Assembly: GCF_003545765.1 (NCBI RefSeq) | Contig: NZ_QXIO01000008.1 | Span: forward strand, 1-64,000 | From: Colwellia sp. RSH04 | Lineage (GTDB): Bacteria > Pseudomonadota > Gammaproteobacteria > Enterobacterales > Alteromonadaceae | Length of the DNA stretch: 64,000 nucleotides | Direction: 5' to 3' | Shown: positions 8,471 through 18,417 of the stretch, piece after piece | How the letters are laid out: each line of letters starts with the position of its first letter | Position numbering within the stretch: the stretch's first letter is position 1 | Made by a program: the position numbers and the translations under genes | Notes under the pieces: model-generated | Told to the model about the DNA's origin: nothing | What the model saw: only the letters and a program-made list of their open reading frames with translations | The model's database searches: none

Positions 8471-10690
8471 ATGCGCATACTTTCCTTAATAATCCTCGTA
8501 TCATTTTGTTCTACACTGACAACATTTTCTAATGCTAGCGAAAGACCTAAAATAGGGCTTGTGCTTAGTGGTGGTGGCGCGAAAGGATCTGCGCATATTG
8601 GCGTTTTAAAAATACTTGAGCAAGAAAAAGTCCCTATCGATTTTATCGTAGGCACCAGCATTGGCGCTTATGTTGCCGGTATGTATGCTTTAGGTTATTC
8701 AGTTGAAGACATTGAAAATATTATGCTGGGATTACCTTGGGATGCTGGCTATTCAGACTTCATTCCAAGAGAAAACTTATCTTATCGAGATAAGCAGTTA
8801 AGGGATAGATACAACTTAGGGATTCGTCTGGGTTTTTCTGATGGAGAAATTAAAGTACCTCATGGCTTGCTGTTAGGGCAAAGTGCTTATCAAGTGTTGA
8901 GGTTATCAACAGATATTGTTCCTACGTTTGCAACGTTTGATAATTTAGCTATTCCTTATAGAGCTGTTGCTTCTGATATAGCGACAGCAGAAGCCGTTGT
9001 ACTGTCAAAAGGGAGTATTCATCAAGCTATGAAAGCTTCTGCTGCTGTGCCCGGTATTGTTTCGGCTGTTGAAATTGATGGAAGAACATTGGTTGATGGT
9101 GGCATTACCAATAATATGCCTATTGATGTTATAAAGAAGATGGGGGCAGAGATTGTTATCGCAGTAGATATCGGTTCGCCACTTGTTGCTGATGAAGAAT
9201 TAACAAGTACTGTAGCTGTTCTGAATCAGTTATCAACAATTCTTACAAACAATACAACGCTAAAACAAAAAGAACTCTTAACAGAAAAAGATATTTTAAT
9301 TAGACCTGCAATCGATAATTTAAGTACAACCGATTGGTCTATATTGCCACAAGCCCTGAAGTTGGGCGAAAAGCAAGCACTAGCTCAAGTAGAGCAAATA
9401 AAAACCTTGTCTGTGAATGATGTTGAATATTCACGTTATCAACATCAAAAACTCAGTAGGTCTAAAGAATGGTTAGATAAAAGTGAACATCAAGTTGTTG
9501 ACATTAAATTTGATAATGATTCCAATGTTGATACCGACATTATTGCTCAACATTTTGCGATTCAAATAGGCTCTATCTTAACGAAAGAGCGCCTTGATCT
9601 AGCGATTGATCGTGTTTATGCCTTAGATAATTTTGAAAGTGTTAAGGTTGAAATTGAAGACGTTCAACAAGGAAAGATTCTTACCTTGCAAACAAAAGCT
9701 AAATCATGGGGACCTAATTATTTAGATTTTGGCTTCAGTTTAAAAACAGATTTTAATCATCGCACTATATCAGAATTAAATATTGCCTATAAATTGACAG
9801 ATATTACTGATAATGGTGGTCAATGGTTGAATGAGGTTAGACTCGGCTGGGAAACTAAATTGGCAACAGAGCTATATCAGCCCATAGGTAAATATCATGA
9901 ATATTTTGCACGAGCTAGACTAGAGTATAGCCATGATAAGTGGGAAAAAACGAAAACGAGAAATGAAATCACTAATAAATATTCTCAAGCGAGATTAGCG
10001 CTGGGAAAAAACTTTATTTTTGATGGCATATTTGAACTTGGCGCGATTGCAGAAAAAGGGGACTTATCGGTCGATATGCTCAGTGTTGGCTCATATGATT
10101 ACGACTCTTATGGTGCTTATGTCAGTGCAGACTATGACTCATTAGATAGTTTCAACTTTCCAACAGATGGAAATAAATTATCGTTAAAGGTTTTATGGAG
10201 TCATGATGAATACGCTAAAACATTTACACAATATACTAATGATGACGCTATGGCCGTTACACTTGATTGGCGAGGTGCATTAGGGTTTAGAGGTCACACC
10301 TTTGTCGGTATTGTTTCGCTAGCTACCGTAGATAGTAAAGAAAACTCTGATTTTACCATTCATGTCAGTGAATTAGGCGGATTTTTAAACTTATCAGGGT
10401 TTCAGGAAGATGCGTTAATAGGAGCACATAAAGCATTTGGCGCTTTGGTCTATCAATATGATTTAGGTAGAGATATACCCGGTGCTTTTGGTTTACCTAT
10501 GTATTTGGGCGGCAGCGTAGAAATTGGTAATGCTTGGCAAATTGATGAAACCGTAAGATCTAGTGATTTAATTCAATCAGGCAGTGTCTATTTAGGTACC
10601 GATACAAGCTTTGGCCCTGCGGTTATTGGTGTTGGTGTTGCTTTACAAGGTGAGTATAGTTTTTTCCTTTCGTTTGGCAAAAATTGGTAA
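8471..10690 (+). CDS. Patatin-like phospholipase with BamA-type barrel (PlpD-like)
   Basis: A 739-residue secreted lipase of the type V-D autotransporter kind. After a signal peptide (about 1-22), the patatin domain shows the oxyanion loop GGGAKGSAH, nucleophile S63 in GTSIG, and the dyad aspartate D209 in DGG. A POTRA-like segment (about 330-410) and a C-terminal surface-antigen/BamA-like beta-barrel follow, ending in FGKNW as outer-membrane barrels do. Such proteins hydrolyse phospholipids and are surface exposed or released. It stands alone between the hairpin and yeaD. The family call is firm; substrate preference is unknown. Confidence 0.93.
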   Translation: MRILSLIILVSFCSTLTTFSNASERPKIGLVLSGGGAKGSAHIGVLKILEQEKVPIDFIVGTSIGAYVAGMYALGYSVEDIENIMLGLPWDAGYSDFIPRENLSYRDKQLRDRYNLGIRLGFSDGEIKVPHGLLLGQSAYQVLRLSTDIVPTFATFDNLAIPYRAVASDIATAEAVVLSKGSIHQAMKASAAVPGIVSAVEIDGRTLVDGGITNNMPIDVIKKMGAEIVIAVDIGSPLVADEELTSTVAVLNQLSTILTNNTTLKQKELLTEKDILIRPAIDNLSTTDWSILPQALKLGEKQALAQVEQIKTLSVNDVEYSRYQHQKLSRSKEWLDKSEHQVVDIKFDNDSNVDTDIIAQHFAIQIGSILTKERLDLAIDRVYALDNFESVKVEIEDVQQGKILTLQTKAKSWGPNYLDFGFSLKTDFNHRTISELNIAYKLTDITDNGGQWLNEVRLGWETKLATELYQPIGKYHEYFARARLEYSHDKWEKTKTRNEITNKYSQARLALGKNFIFDGIFELGAIAEKGDLSVDMLSVGSYDYDSYGAYVSADYDSLDSFNFPTDGNKLSLKVLWSHDEYAKTFTQYTNDDAMAVTLDWRGALGFRGHTFVGIVSLATVDSKENSDFTIHVSELGGFLNLSGFQEDALIGAHKAFGALVYQYDLGRDIPGAFGLPMYLGGSVEIGNAWQIDETVRSSDLIQSGSVYLGTDTSFGPAVIGVGVALQGEYSFFLSFGKNW

Positions 10691-10769
10691 TTAAGATTAA
10701 TTAGAGCCAATGAAATATTTTATCATTTCTTACATCATCACTACTAGATATGATAGCTACTTTGAGTTA

Positions 10770-10785
10770 CATGATATAAATCATG
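10770..10785. promoter_or_regulatory. FNR/EtrA-like inverted repeat upstream of yeaD
   Basis: Perfect palindromic arms CATGAT and ATCATG separated by ATAA, 50 bases before the mutarotase start. It resembles an FNR half-site pair (TTGAT-N4-ATCAA) with one mismatch per half. Position fits a promoter operator; the regulator is inferred. Confidence 0.35.
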
Positions 10786-10835
10786 ATAATTGATCGTTAA
10801 TTACGTGAAGCTCACACAACAACTATAAGGTCTAC

Positions 10836-11744
10836 ATGTCAGAAATTATCTTTAAAAATCAGTGGGCAACTATAACTAAGTTTCAACGAACTGAAGATGT
10901 TGAAATAATTAGTATTAACCATAAGCAGTGCCAAGCAAGTATTAGTTTATACGGTGGGCAAGTGTTATCTTTTGTACCAAACGGACAACGAGAGGTGTTT
11001 TGGTTAAGTGAGACCTCTCATTTTAGTAAGGGTAAAGCAATACGTGGCGGTATTCCCTTATGTTGGCCTTGGTTTGGCGCAAATGATAAACAACCTTTTC
11101 AAGAGGTGGATAGCCAACCAGCAGGAAACCATGGTTTTGCTAGGCAAGCAGATTGGCAACTAGAAGATATAAATGTCACACAAGAGCAGGTTATCCTTCA
11201 CTTGGTTTTTGCCTCAGAAAACCAGCATTATTTATGGCCAAATGCTTTTAAATTAAAACAAACTTTATGCTTTGGTCAACATTTTGAGCAAGTATTAAAC
11301 ATGCAGAACCTTTCAAATGAGGATGCTGAATATACAGGTGCATTGCATAGTTACTTTAATGTTAGCTCGCCTTTATACACATCGATTAATGCGTTAGAGC
11401 AAGCCGATTATTTTGATAAGCTGTCAGGTAAAAACAAATCAAAACAGCCTATTGCACATTGTGTAGGTCCTATTGATCGCGTTTATGAGTACACCAAAGC
11501 AGTAAGCCTTATTGATTCTAAGTGGCAAAGAACACTCGCTATTGAAAGTAATGGTCATCAATGGGTTTTATGGAACCCAGGACAAGACGTTGCTAGGACT
11601 ATGGCTGATATTCATCCTAAGGGGGAACAACGTTTTGTCTGTGTAGAAGCCGCTGATACTAAGTGGCAGATTTTACCCGCTGGCAAAAGTGCTGAGTTAA
11701 GACAGAAGATTATGGTGAAACCATTTTCTGATGAGCAAAAGTAA
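10836..11744 (+). CDS. yeaD: D-hexose-6-phosphate mutarotase
   Basis: A 302-residue cytoplasmic aldose-1-epimerase-fold enzyme that interconverts alpha and beta anomers of hexose 6-phosphates. Family signatures are seen: RGGIPLCWPWFG at about residues 69-80, the HGFAR motif at about 99, a histidine in ALHSYF, and the C-terminal DIHPKGEQRFVCVE. Length matches YeaD. It is monocistronic and converges on mutH, with only 28 bases between the two stop codons. An inverted repeat resembling an FNR site lies in its promoter region. Confidence 0.93.
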   Translation: MSEIIFKNQWATITKFQRTEDVEIISINHKQCQASISLYGGQVLSFVPNGQREVFWLSETSHFSKGKAIRGGIPLCWPWFGANDKQPFQEVDSQPAGNHGFARQADWQLEDINVTQEQVILHLVFASENQHYLWPNAFKLKQTLCFGQHFEQVLNMQNLSNEDAEYTGALHSYFNVSSPLYTSINALEQADYFDKLSGKNKSKQPIAHCVGPIDRVYEYTKAVSLIDSKWQRTLAIESNGHQWVLWNPGQDVARTMADIHPKGEQRFVCVEAADTKWQILPAGKSAELRQKIMVKPFSDEQK

Positions 11745-11772
11745 AAATTAAATTTTGCTAAAAAGTTACAAA

Positions 11773-12441
11773 TCAGTTGATACGTAAATACTTATGAAGC
11801 AGCATATGTGTAAAGTTGATTTTTAAATAAAAACCTCTTGGTAATGTCATAAAGGGTTTACCATGGCGATCATAAGCTTGAGTTTTGGCTTTGCTATTTG
11901 CTGCCTTGGGCCTTAATTGCATCACCTGACCATGCTTTCCATGAATATTTTCTACTTCTCCTAACACTATCATGTCGGTTAGCTCTTGCCAGTCTTGGGC
12001 AAGTAATGCTTCTTCTTCTTGACTAGGTGACCAGAGAAATGGAGTGCCAACAATTCGTTGAGTAATCGGTAACTCTTTGGGGCTGATAACGGGAACCCAC
12101 AAAACTTTAGCCAGCTTTTTCTTCACATAACAATTATGCCAATTAATACCTACTAGACCCGTAAGCGGGGCAACACTAACGAAAGTTGTTTCTAAGGGTT
12201 TAGCTTCTTCATTAATGGGTAAAGACTTTAACTCTATACCTAAATTTGGAAAATCAGGTTCGGGTCTAGAACCTGCACTAGCGCCTAAAACATGTTCTAA
12301 TAGTAAGCCAATCCAGCCTTTATTTCGTGTTAAGTTAACAGGAACTTCAATGCCCGCATCATTTGCGATTTCACCTAAGGTTAACCCAGCAAGATTTTGT
12401 GCTCTTTCTAATAGCTCTTGTTCAGTTTTTGGGATATTCAT
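11773..12441 (-). CDS. mutH: DNA mismatch repair endonuclease MutH
   Basis: A 222-residue restriction-fold endonuclease that nicks the unmethylated strand at hemimethylated GATC after MutS-MutL activation. The catalytic D-x(n)-E-x-K pattern appears as [11 protein letters not shown] (about residues 69-79), and the N-terminal [15 protein letters not shown] is typical. Its presence implies Dam methylation and MutS/MutL elsewhere in the genome. It is transcribed divergently from rppH, as in many gammaproteobacteria. Confidence 0.97.
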   Translation of the reverse strand: MNIPKTEQELLERAQNLAGLTLGEIANDAGIEVPVNLTRNKGWIGLLLEHVLGASAGSRPEPDFPNLGIELKSLPINEEAKPLETTFVSVAPLTGLVGINWHNCYVKKKLAKVLWVPVISPKELPITQRIVGTPFLWSPSQEEEALLAQDWQELTDMIVLGEVENIHGKHGQVMQLRPKAANSKAKTQAYDRHGKPFMTLPRGFYLKINFTHMLLHKYLRIN

Positions 12442-12587
12442 AAAGCAATGTTATAGCCAGATAATTTAACGCACAGGGCGAGTATTATGTTGTTAAATGC
12501 TAAAAAAATCAAAGTTATCATTTGCTCATATGACGTTATTATGGTTGAATCTAGGTAAGTAATTTTTTAAATTTGCCAGGAGTTCCT

Positions 12588-13115
12588 GTGATCGATGCCG
12601 AAGGCTATCGCGCCAATGTCGGCATAGTAATAATTAATGACAGGGGACAAGTATTTTGGGCAAGAAGGTATGGACAACATTCATGGCAATACCCTCAAGG
12701 GGGCGTTGATGAAGGTGAAACGGCTGAACAAACTATGTATCGTGAGTTACATGAAGAAGTTGGCCTCAAACCCGAACATGTAAAAATAGTTGCTTCAACC
12801 AAGCATTGGCTGAAATATAAATTACCAAAACGTTTTATTAGACATGATTCAAAGCCCGTTTGTATTGGGCAAAAGCAGAAGTGGTTTTTATTAAAGCTTA
12901 CTGCACCTGAGTCGGCTGTTAACTTACTGCACAGTAATCACCCTGAATTTGATGATTGGCGCTGGGTAAGTTATTGGTATCCAGTACGACAAGTGGTCTC
13001 TTTCAAAAAAGACGTTTATCGTAAAGTGATGAAAGAGTTTGCACATGCTGCTTTGTCATTTTCGCAAGATAGACGGCATGATAGACGAAATGACAGAAGG
13101 AAACGTCGTGCTTAG
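12588..13115 (+). CDS. rppH: RNA pyrophosphohydrolase RppH
   Basis: A 175-residue Nudix enzyme that removes pyrophosphate from mRNA 5' ends and starts RNase E decay. The Nudix box is [20 protein letters not shown] followed by VGL (about residues 37-59). An upstream TTG at 12573 is also in frame, but GTG at 12588 is chosen: it is preceded by CCAGGAG and gives [12 protein letters not shown], the conserved family N-terminus. The C-terminus is an Arg/Asp-rich tail ([13 protein letters not shown]), probably a flexible RNA- or partner-binding extension. ptsP follows after a terminator, the usual neighbour. Confidence 0.96.
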   Translation: MIDAEGYRANVGIVIINDRGQVFWARRYGQHSWQYPQGGVDEGETAEQTMYRELHEEVGLKPEHVKIVASTKHWLKYKLPKRFIRHDSKPVCIGQKQKWFLLKLTAPESAVNLLHSNHPEFDDWRWVSYWYPVRQVVSFKKDVYRKVMKEFAHAALSFSQDRRHDRRNDRRKRRA

Positions 13116-13152
13116 TCTGTGTCTAGTTATTACTATGATATAACATAATGCT

Positions 13153-13205
13153 AAATAGCCTACAATTAGCCCAATGGGAACTAACGGTAGGCTATTTTTT
13201 TCTCT
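13153..13205 (+). terminator. Terminator between rppH and ptsP
   Basis: Perfect 11-bp stem AAATAGCCTAC (13153-13163) with 13187-13197, followed by a T run. It separates rppH from ptsP transcription, or acts as an attenuator. Confidence 0.85.
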
Positions 13206-13232
13206 GCAATACTGATCTTATTAAGGAAAAAA

Positions 13233-15581
13233 ATGTTAGCTACGCTTCGTCGAATTGTATTAGATTTTAGTCAAGAAACTGAATTGCAATCAGCGTTAGA
13301 GCGTATGGTCACTCAGGTTAAATCAGCGATGAATACTGAGTGTTGCTCAATATACCTTGCTGATTATCATTATCAACATTTCGTATTAATGGCTTCTGAC
13401 GGTTTAGCAATAAACTCTTTAGGTAAAACGTGTATTGGTTTTTCTGAAGGACTTGTTGGTCTTGTAGGTCAGCGTGAAGAACCATTAAATATTGCCAATG
13501 CCCAAGCGCACAAAGATTATATTCACGCACCCGAAGTACAAGAAGATGATTTAAAAGCCTTTTTAGGTACTCCGATAATTCATCAGCGAAAAGTACTAGG
13601 CATATTAACAATACAACAAACACAAGCCAGATATTTCTCTGAAAACGAAGAAGCTTTTTTAGTGACTTTATCTGCTCAATTAGCAGGGGCATTGGCTAGT
13701 GCTGAAACTAAAAATTTAATTTTTAACCCGCAAGCACAAGTACATCAAAATAAGCAATTACAAGGTATTGCAGGCTCAGCGGGCATTGCGATGAGTCAAA
13801 TTGTTGTATGCCAACCGCAAGCAGATCTCTCATCGGTTAGTTTAAAAAAGGTTACAAATATTGCTGGTCAGCATAAAAGAATTGCCCAAGCAATTGAAAA
13901 AACACGTACTGACTTTGAGCAGCTCAGCAATAAACTGACCAGTATTGTTAAAGATGAAAGCCTTGCTATTTTTGATGTTTATAAACAAATGCTTGCTCAG
14001 GCTGGTATAGGGCAAGAAATCACAGATAAAATTAACCTAGGTTGGCGAGCAGACAGCGCATTAAAAATGGTTATAGAGCACTATGTTGCTCAGTTTAAAG
14101 CGATTGAAGATACTTATTTACAAGAACGAGCAAGTGATGTTCAAGATTTAGGTAACCGACTTTTATTTAATTTACGTAAAGAAGAACAGCAAACTAAAGC
14201 TTTACCTAATGAGTTTATCTTACTTGCTAAAGATGTAACGGCATCGATGTTGGCAGAATACCAGCATAAAGGTTTAAAGGGGATTATTTCATTATCAGGG
14301 TCTAATAACTCACATGCGGCAATACTTGCACGGTCATTGGGTTTACCCGCCATTATGGGCGTTAATGCAGTCGCGTTTATACAGTTAGATCTACAACAGG
14401 CTATTGTTGATGGTTATAGTGGCGAATTATTTATTAACCCTGATGAAACACTTGTACAAGAATATCAATATTTAATTAGCCAAGAGCAAGAGTTAACAGA
14501 AAAAGTAATGGAAGTTGCACACCTACCTTGCATTACAAAAGACGGTAGAGCGATTGAAATTTTGTTAAATGCTGGTTTGTCTGAAGGTTTCGAGCATTCA
14601 GGTAATTTAGGTGCGTTAAGTATTGGTTTATATCGTACAGAAATCCCGTTTATGAATAGAAGTTGCTTTCCATCTGAGCAAGAGCAGACACTGCTTTATA
14701 AACGTGTGTTAAGTGCGTTTCCAAAACATGCAGTCACAATGCGTACGTTAGATGTTGGCGGCGACAAGTCGCTACCTTACTTTCCCATTGTCGAAGAAAA
14801 CCCTTTTCTTGGCTGGCGAGGCATTCGCATCACTTTAGATCACCCTGAAATTTTTCTTGTGCAAATTCGAGCGATGCTTAGAGCGAATCAAGGGATTGGT
14901 AACTTAGAAATAATGTTACCTATGATCTCAAATATTGAAGAAGTTGATGAGGCTATCAGGCTGATAAATCAAGCTTACTTTGAATTGAAAGCGGAAATTA
15001 AAGCACAACTGATTGAAGAGCTGACTAAAACGCCTGATGATAGTGAACGAGGAAGTCAGATCGAGCGAAAAGCTGAAGTGATTTCACAGCAGTTAATGAA
15101 GCCAAGAGTTGGCATTATGCTTGAAATACCTTCGGTAATATTCCAGTTACCAGAATTAGCAAAACGTGTAGATTTCTTTTCGGTAGGAAGTAATGATTTA
15201 ACGCAGTATTTATTGGCTGTAGATAGAAATAACAGCCAAGTGGCCAATTTATATGATTCTTTTCACCCTGCAGTATTAAGAGCGCTTTATGCAATTTCTC
15301 AAGAATCGGCACAGTTATTAGTACCAATAAGTTTGTGTGGTGAATTAGCTTCAACGCCCGCTGGCGCAATCTTATTATTAGCGATGGGGTTTGATAAGTT
15401 AAGTATGAACTCTCATAATGTTCCGCGGATAAAGTGGGTAATCAGGCATGTAAGTTTTGAGCAAGCGCAAGAAATTCTTTCTCATACGTTAACATTACCC
15501 ACCACAAATAAGGTACATGATTACTTGAATGAGCAACTAGAAACCTTAGGTTTAGGTGGTTTTATCCGCGCAGGGTATTAG
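13233..15581 (+). CDS. ptsP: PEP-protein phosphotransferase PtsP (EI-Ntr)
   Basis: A 782-residue Enzyme I of the nitrogen phosphotransferase system. An N-terminal GAF domain (about 1-165), which in EI-Ntr senses nitrogen status (glutamine), precedes the HPr-binding and phosphohistidine domains, with H361 in NNSHAAI as the phosphorylated histidine, and the C-terminal PEP-binding TIM barrel (GLYRTEIPFM, SLCGELAS). It passes phosphate to NPr and then EIIA-Ntr. Compared with the E. coli protein the barrel holds an extra charged stretch of roughly 20-30 residues at about 590-620. The TauE-like gene follows after 35 bases. Confidence 0.96.
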   Translation: MLATLRRIVLDFSQETELQSALERMVTQVKSAMNTECCSIYLADYHYQHFVLMASDGLAINSLGKTCIGFSEGLVGLVGQREEPLNIANAQAHKDYIHAPEVQEDDLKAFLGTPIIHQRKVLGILTIQQTQARYFSENEEAFLVTLSAQLAGALASAETKNLIFNPQAQVHQNKQLQGIAGSAGIAMSQIVVCQPQADLSSVSLKKVTNIAGQHKRIAQAIEKTRTDFEQLSNKLTSIVKDESLAIFDVYKQMLAQAGIGQEITDKINLGWRADSALKMVIEHYVAQFKAIEDTYLQERASDVQDLGNRLLFNLRKEEQQTKALPNEFILLAKDVTASMLAEYQHKGLKGIISLSGSNNSHAAILARSLGLPAIMGVNAVAFIQLDLQQAIVDGYSGELFINPDETLVQEYQYLISQEQELTEKVMEVAHLPCITKDGRAIEILLNAGLSEGFEHSGNLGALSIGLYRTEIPFMNRSCFPSEQEQTLLYKRVLSAFPKHAVTMRTLDVGGDKSLPYFPIVEENPFLGWRGIRITLDHPEIFLVQIRAMLRANQGIGNLEIMLPMISNIEEVDEAIRLINQAYFELKAEIKAQLIEELTKTPDDSERGSQIERKAEVISQQLMKPRVGIMLEIPSVIFQLPELAKRVDFFSVGSNDLTQYLLAVDRNNSQVANLYDSFHPAVLRALYAISQESAQLLVPISLCGELASTPAGAILLLAMGFDKLSMNSHNVPRIKWVIRHVSFEQAQEILSHTLTLPTTNKVHDYLNEQLETLGLGGFIRAGY

Positions 15582-15616
15582 CCTTATTTTTTATTCTATA
15601 TGCCAAATAGCTTTAT

Positions 15617-16408
15617 ATGATTTTTACCGTTTTTTTTACTTGTATTGCACTAGGTAGTTTAGTTGGCTTTTTAGCTGGCTTATTAGGGATTGGTGGTGGC
15701 TTGCTTGTAGTGCCAGCCTTAGCCTATTTGTTACCTCTGCTTGGTGTTGAATACAGTATAGTTATGCCAATGGCACTTGGTACATCATTAGCAGCCATTG
15801 TAGTTACTTCATCTAGCGCAGCTTATGCGCATCATAGAAATAGCAATATTCCTTGGCATTTAGCAAAACCACTAATGGTTATGGTCTCATTAGGAGCATT
15901 AATGGGGGCCTTTATTGCTGACTTTATGTCTACACAAGCGTTAAAGCTCTTTTTTGCGGTTGTCGTTATTTTGTTAGCAAGTTATATGCTTATATCAATT
16001 GCAAAACCTAAGGAGAAAACATTACCTTCGACCTTAACTTTACAAGTTATTAGTTGGATAACGGGGATTGTCGCTAGCTTAATGGGCATGGCTGGTGGGG
16101 CTATTTTAGTACCAGTGCTAACTTATTATGGTATGTCAATCAGGCATGCTATAGGTATTGCTACAATATGTGGTGTACTTGTCGCATTATTTGGTTCCCT
16201 AGGTTATGTCTTTATTGGTTTTTCACAACCTTTATTGCCTAAGTGGAGTGCGGGGTATGTGTACTTACCCGCTTTGATAGGTATTGTTATTAGCTCATCA
16301 TTCTTTGCGCCTGTTGGAGTGAAATACGCAAGTAAGTTACCCGTGAAAACCTTGAAAAAAGGTTTTGCTGTTTTTCTTATTTTAGTGGCTATCAATATGA
16401 TGACATGA
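15617..16408 (+). CDS. TauE/SafE family permease
   Basis: A 263-residue integral membrane protein with about eight helices in two repeated halves, each containing a glycine-rich motif (GLLGIGGGLL near residue 22; SLMGMAGGAIL near 156). The family exports sulfite, sulfoacetate or related organic anions; the substrate here is not known. It sits between ptsP and lgt, a conserved position in many gammaproteobacteria, so it may share their expression, although 139 bases separate it from lgt. Confidence 0.88.
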   Translation: MIFTVFFTCIALGSLVGFLAGLLGIGGGLLVVPALAYLLPLLGVEYSIVMPMALGTSLAAIVVTSSSAAYAHHRNSNIPWHLAKPLMVMVSLGALMGAFIADFMSTQALKLFFAVVVILLASYMLISIAKPKEKTLPSTLTLQVISWITGIVASLMGMAGGAILVPVLTYYGMSIRHAIGIATICGVLVALFGSLGYVFIGFSQPLLPKWSAGYVYLPALIGIVISSSFFAPVGVKYASKLPVKTLKKGFAVFLILVAINMMT

Positions 16409-16547
16409 TAAAAATATCACGATTTATCTCTATAAATGCGTATAATCAAACACATGTATCATCTCGTTACTTTTTTATTAAAAAAGAGCGTGTGCAATTC
16501 TATTTGCTAAGGTATTGTCCTTAGCAAACCTTGAAAACGGATAGAAA

Positions 16548-17393
16548 ATGTCAGATCAGTATTTACAGTTTCCAGTTATTGACCCCGTAATTTTTAGTAT
16601 CGGCCCTGTTGCTTTGCGATGGTATGGCACGATGTATTTAATTGGCTTTCTCGCAGCGTTATTTATTGCTAATAGAGCAGCAGATAAAAGCAATGGCTTA
16701 TGGACAAGAGAACAAGTTAGTGATTTATTGTTTTATGGATTTCTTGGGGTAGTGCTGGGTGGGCGCGTTGGCTATGTTTTGTTTTATCAGTTTGATTATT
16801 TCTTAGCTGATCCAACGTACTTATTAAAAATTTGGCAAGGTGGCATGTCATTCCACGGTGGTTTGTTGGGTGTTATTACTGCAATATTTATCTTTGCCCG
16901 TAAAACCAATAAGCAATTTCTTGCCGTAGGTGATTTTGTGGCGCCATTGGTACCAATTGGTTTAGGAATGGGTAGGTTGGGTAACTTTATTAATGCAGAG
17001 CTTTGGGGCAGACAAACCGATGTGCCATGGGCGATGGTTTTTCCTACTGACTCATTGCAGCTACCTAGACATCCATCACAATTATATGAGTTTTTCTTAG
17101 AAGGTGTGGTGCTTTTTGCTATTTTATTTTATATATCACGTAAGCCAAGAAGTTTAGGTTTAGCCTCAGGTGTTTTCTTAATAGGTTATGGTGTCTTTAG
17201 GAGTATTGTTGAGTTCTATAGAGAGCCAGATGCGCACCTAGGTTTATATTTCTCGTTTATCTCTAAAGGGCAAATACTCAGTATCCCAATGATTTTAGCA
17301 GGGTTATTCATTATCTATATTGGTTATATTAGCCAACAGAAAAGCCAAATAACTAAGTCATCAAAACAACAAGCGGTTAAAGGAGCAAAATAA
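16548..17393 (+). CDS. lgt: Prolipoprotein diacylglyceryl transferase
   Basis: A 281-residue inner-membrane enzyme that attaches diacylglycerol to the lipobox cysteine of prolipoproteins, the first step of lipoprotein maturation. Signatures visible: [11 protein letters not shown] (about 96-106), [14 protein letters not shown] (about 143-156, the Lgt signature) and RHPSQLYEF. About seven membrane helices. The thyA start codon follows its stop with no gap, and the thyA Shine-Dalgarno lies inside the end of lgt, so the two are translationally coupled. The last lipoprotein step, lnt, is at the right edge of the window. Confidence 0.97.
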   Translation: MSDQYLQFPVIDPVIFSIGPVALRWYGTMYLIGFLAALFIANRAADKSNGLWTREQVSDLLFYGFLGVVLGGRVGYVLFYQFDYFLADPTYLLKIWQGGMSFHGGLLGVITAIFIFARKTNKQFLAVGDFVAPLVPIGLGMGRLGNFINAELWGRQTDVPWAMVFPTDSLQLPRHPSQLYEFFLEGVVLFAILFYISRKPRSLGLASGVFLIGYGVFRSIVEFYREPDAHLGLYFSFISKGQILSIPMILAGLFIIYIGYISQQKSQITKSSKQQAVKGAK

Positions 17394-18245
17394 ATGCGTG
17401 CTTATTTGGATTTGTGTCAACGAATTATTGACCAAGGAACTTGGATTGAAAATGAGCGTACAGGTAAGCGTTGTTTAACCGTTATTAATGCTGATTTAGA
17501 GTATAACGTCGGTGCTAATAAATTCCCGATGATTACCACGCGTAAAAGTTATTTCAAATCAGCAATCGCTGAATTTATCGGTTATATTCGTGGTTATGAT
17601 AATGCGGCAGATTTTCGAAAACTTGGTACTAAAACTTGGGATGCAAATGCCAACCTAAATGAAGCTTGGCTAAATAACCCTCACCGAAAAGGTGAAGATG
17701 ATATGGGGCGAGTTTATGGTATTCAGGGGCGAGCATGGGCAAAACCTGATGGTGGCACTATCGATCAATTACAGAAGATTGTTAATAACCTATCAAATGG
17801 CGTTGATGATCGTGCCGAGATTATGACGTTTTATAATCCGGGAGAGTTTCATATGGGCTGTTTAAGACCTTGTATGCATACGCACAACTTCTCATTACTT
17901 GATGACACGTTATACCTTACTAGTTTTCAACGTTCGTGCGACGTGCCACTTGGTTTAAATTTCAATCAAATTCAAGTGTTTACTTTTCTTGCTTTAATGG
18001 CACAAATTACAAGTAAAAAAGCGGGTATGGCTTATCATAAAATAGTAAATGCTCATATTTATGAAGATCAATTACCATTAATGAAAGATGTGCAATTAAA
18101 GCGTGAACCACTACCTTTACCTAAATTAAATATCAATCCAGATATTAAAACATTAAAAGATCTAGAAACATGGGTAACTATGGATGATTTTGAGGTTGAA
18201 GGTTATCAATGCCATGAGGCAATAAAATATCCTTTTGCAGTATAA
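17394..18245 (+). CDS. thyA: Thymidylate synthase
   Basis: A 283-residue enzyme converting dUMP and methylene-tetrahydrofolate to dTMP and dihydrofolate. The nucleophilic cysteine is C160 in LRPCMH and the dUMP-binding [13 protein letters not shown] follows. The active-site segment reads PCMHTHNF, differing from the PCHAFFQF of E. coli ThyA but typical of the longer subfamily found in many marine gammaproteobacteria. It starts directly after the lgt stop codon and ends before a strong terminator. Confidence 0.96.
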   Translation: MRAYLDLCQRIIDQGTWIENERTGKRCLTVINADLEYNVGANKFPMITTRKSYFKSAIAEFIGYIRGYDNAADFRKLGTKTWDANANLNEAWLNNPHRKGEDDMGRVYGIQGRAWAKPDGGTIDQLQKIVNNLSNGVDDRAEIMTFYNPGEFHMGCLRPCMHTHNFSLLDDTLYLTSFQRSCDVPLGLNFNQIQVFTFLALMAQITSKKAGMAYHKIVNAHIYEDQLPLMKDVQLKREPLPLPKLNINPDIKTLKDLETWVTMDDFEVEGYQCHEAIKYPFAV

Positions 18246-18262
18246 AAATAGTTTAAAATACT

Positions 18263-18287
18263 AAGCCTCTTTTAAGAGGCTTTTTTG
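18263..18287 (+). terminator. Terminator after thyA
   Basis: Perfect 9-bp stem AAGCCTCTT (18263-18271) with 18274-18282, short loop, T6 tail. Confidence 0.9.
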
Positions 18288-18417
18288 TCTCTAAAATACC
18301 TAAACTGTTAACCATCAATTAGTTATAAAGGTAGTTCTAATGTGAGATATTTATTGACCTTTAGCTTAAATCGCTTATATTTTATAAAGTTTAATCAATT
18401 AATATTAAGGTCTTTAG

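Noticed and set aside
13318-13692. Minus-strand ORF of 124 residues inside ptsP
   Set aside because: Antisense to a confidently assigned gene and without a recognisable domain.
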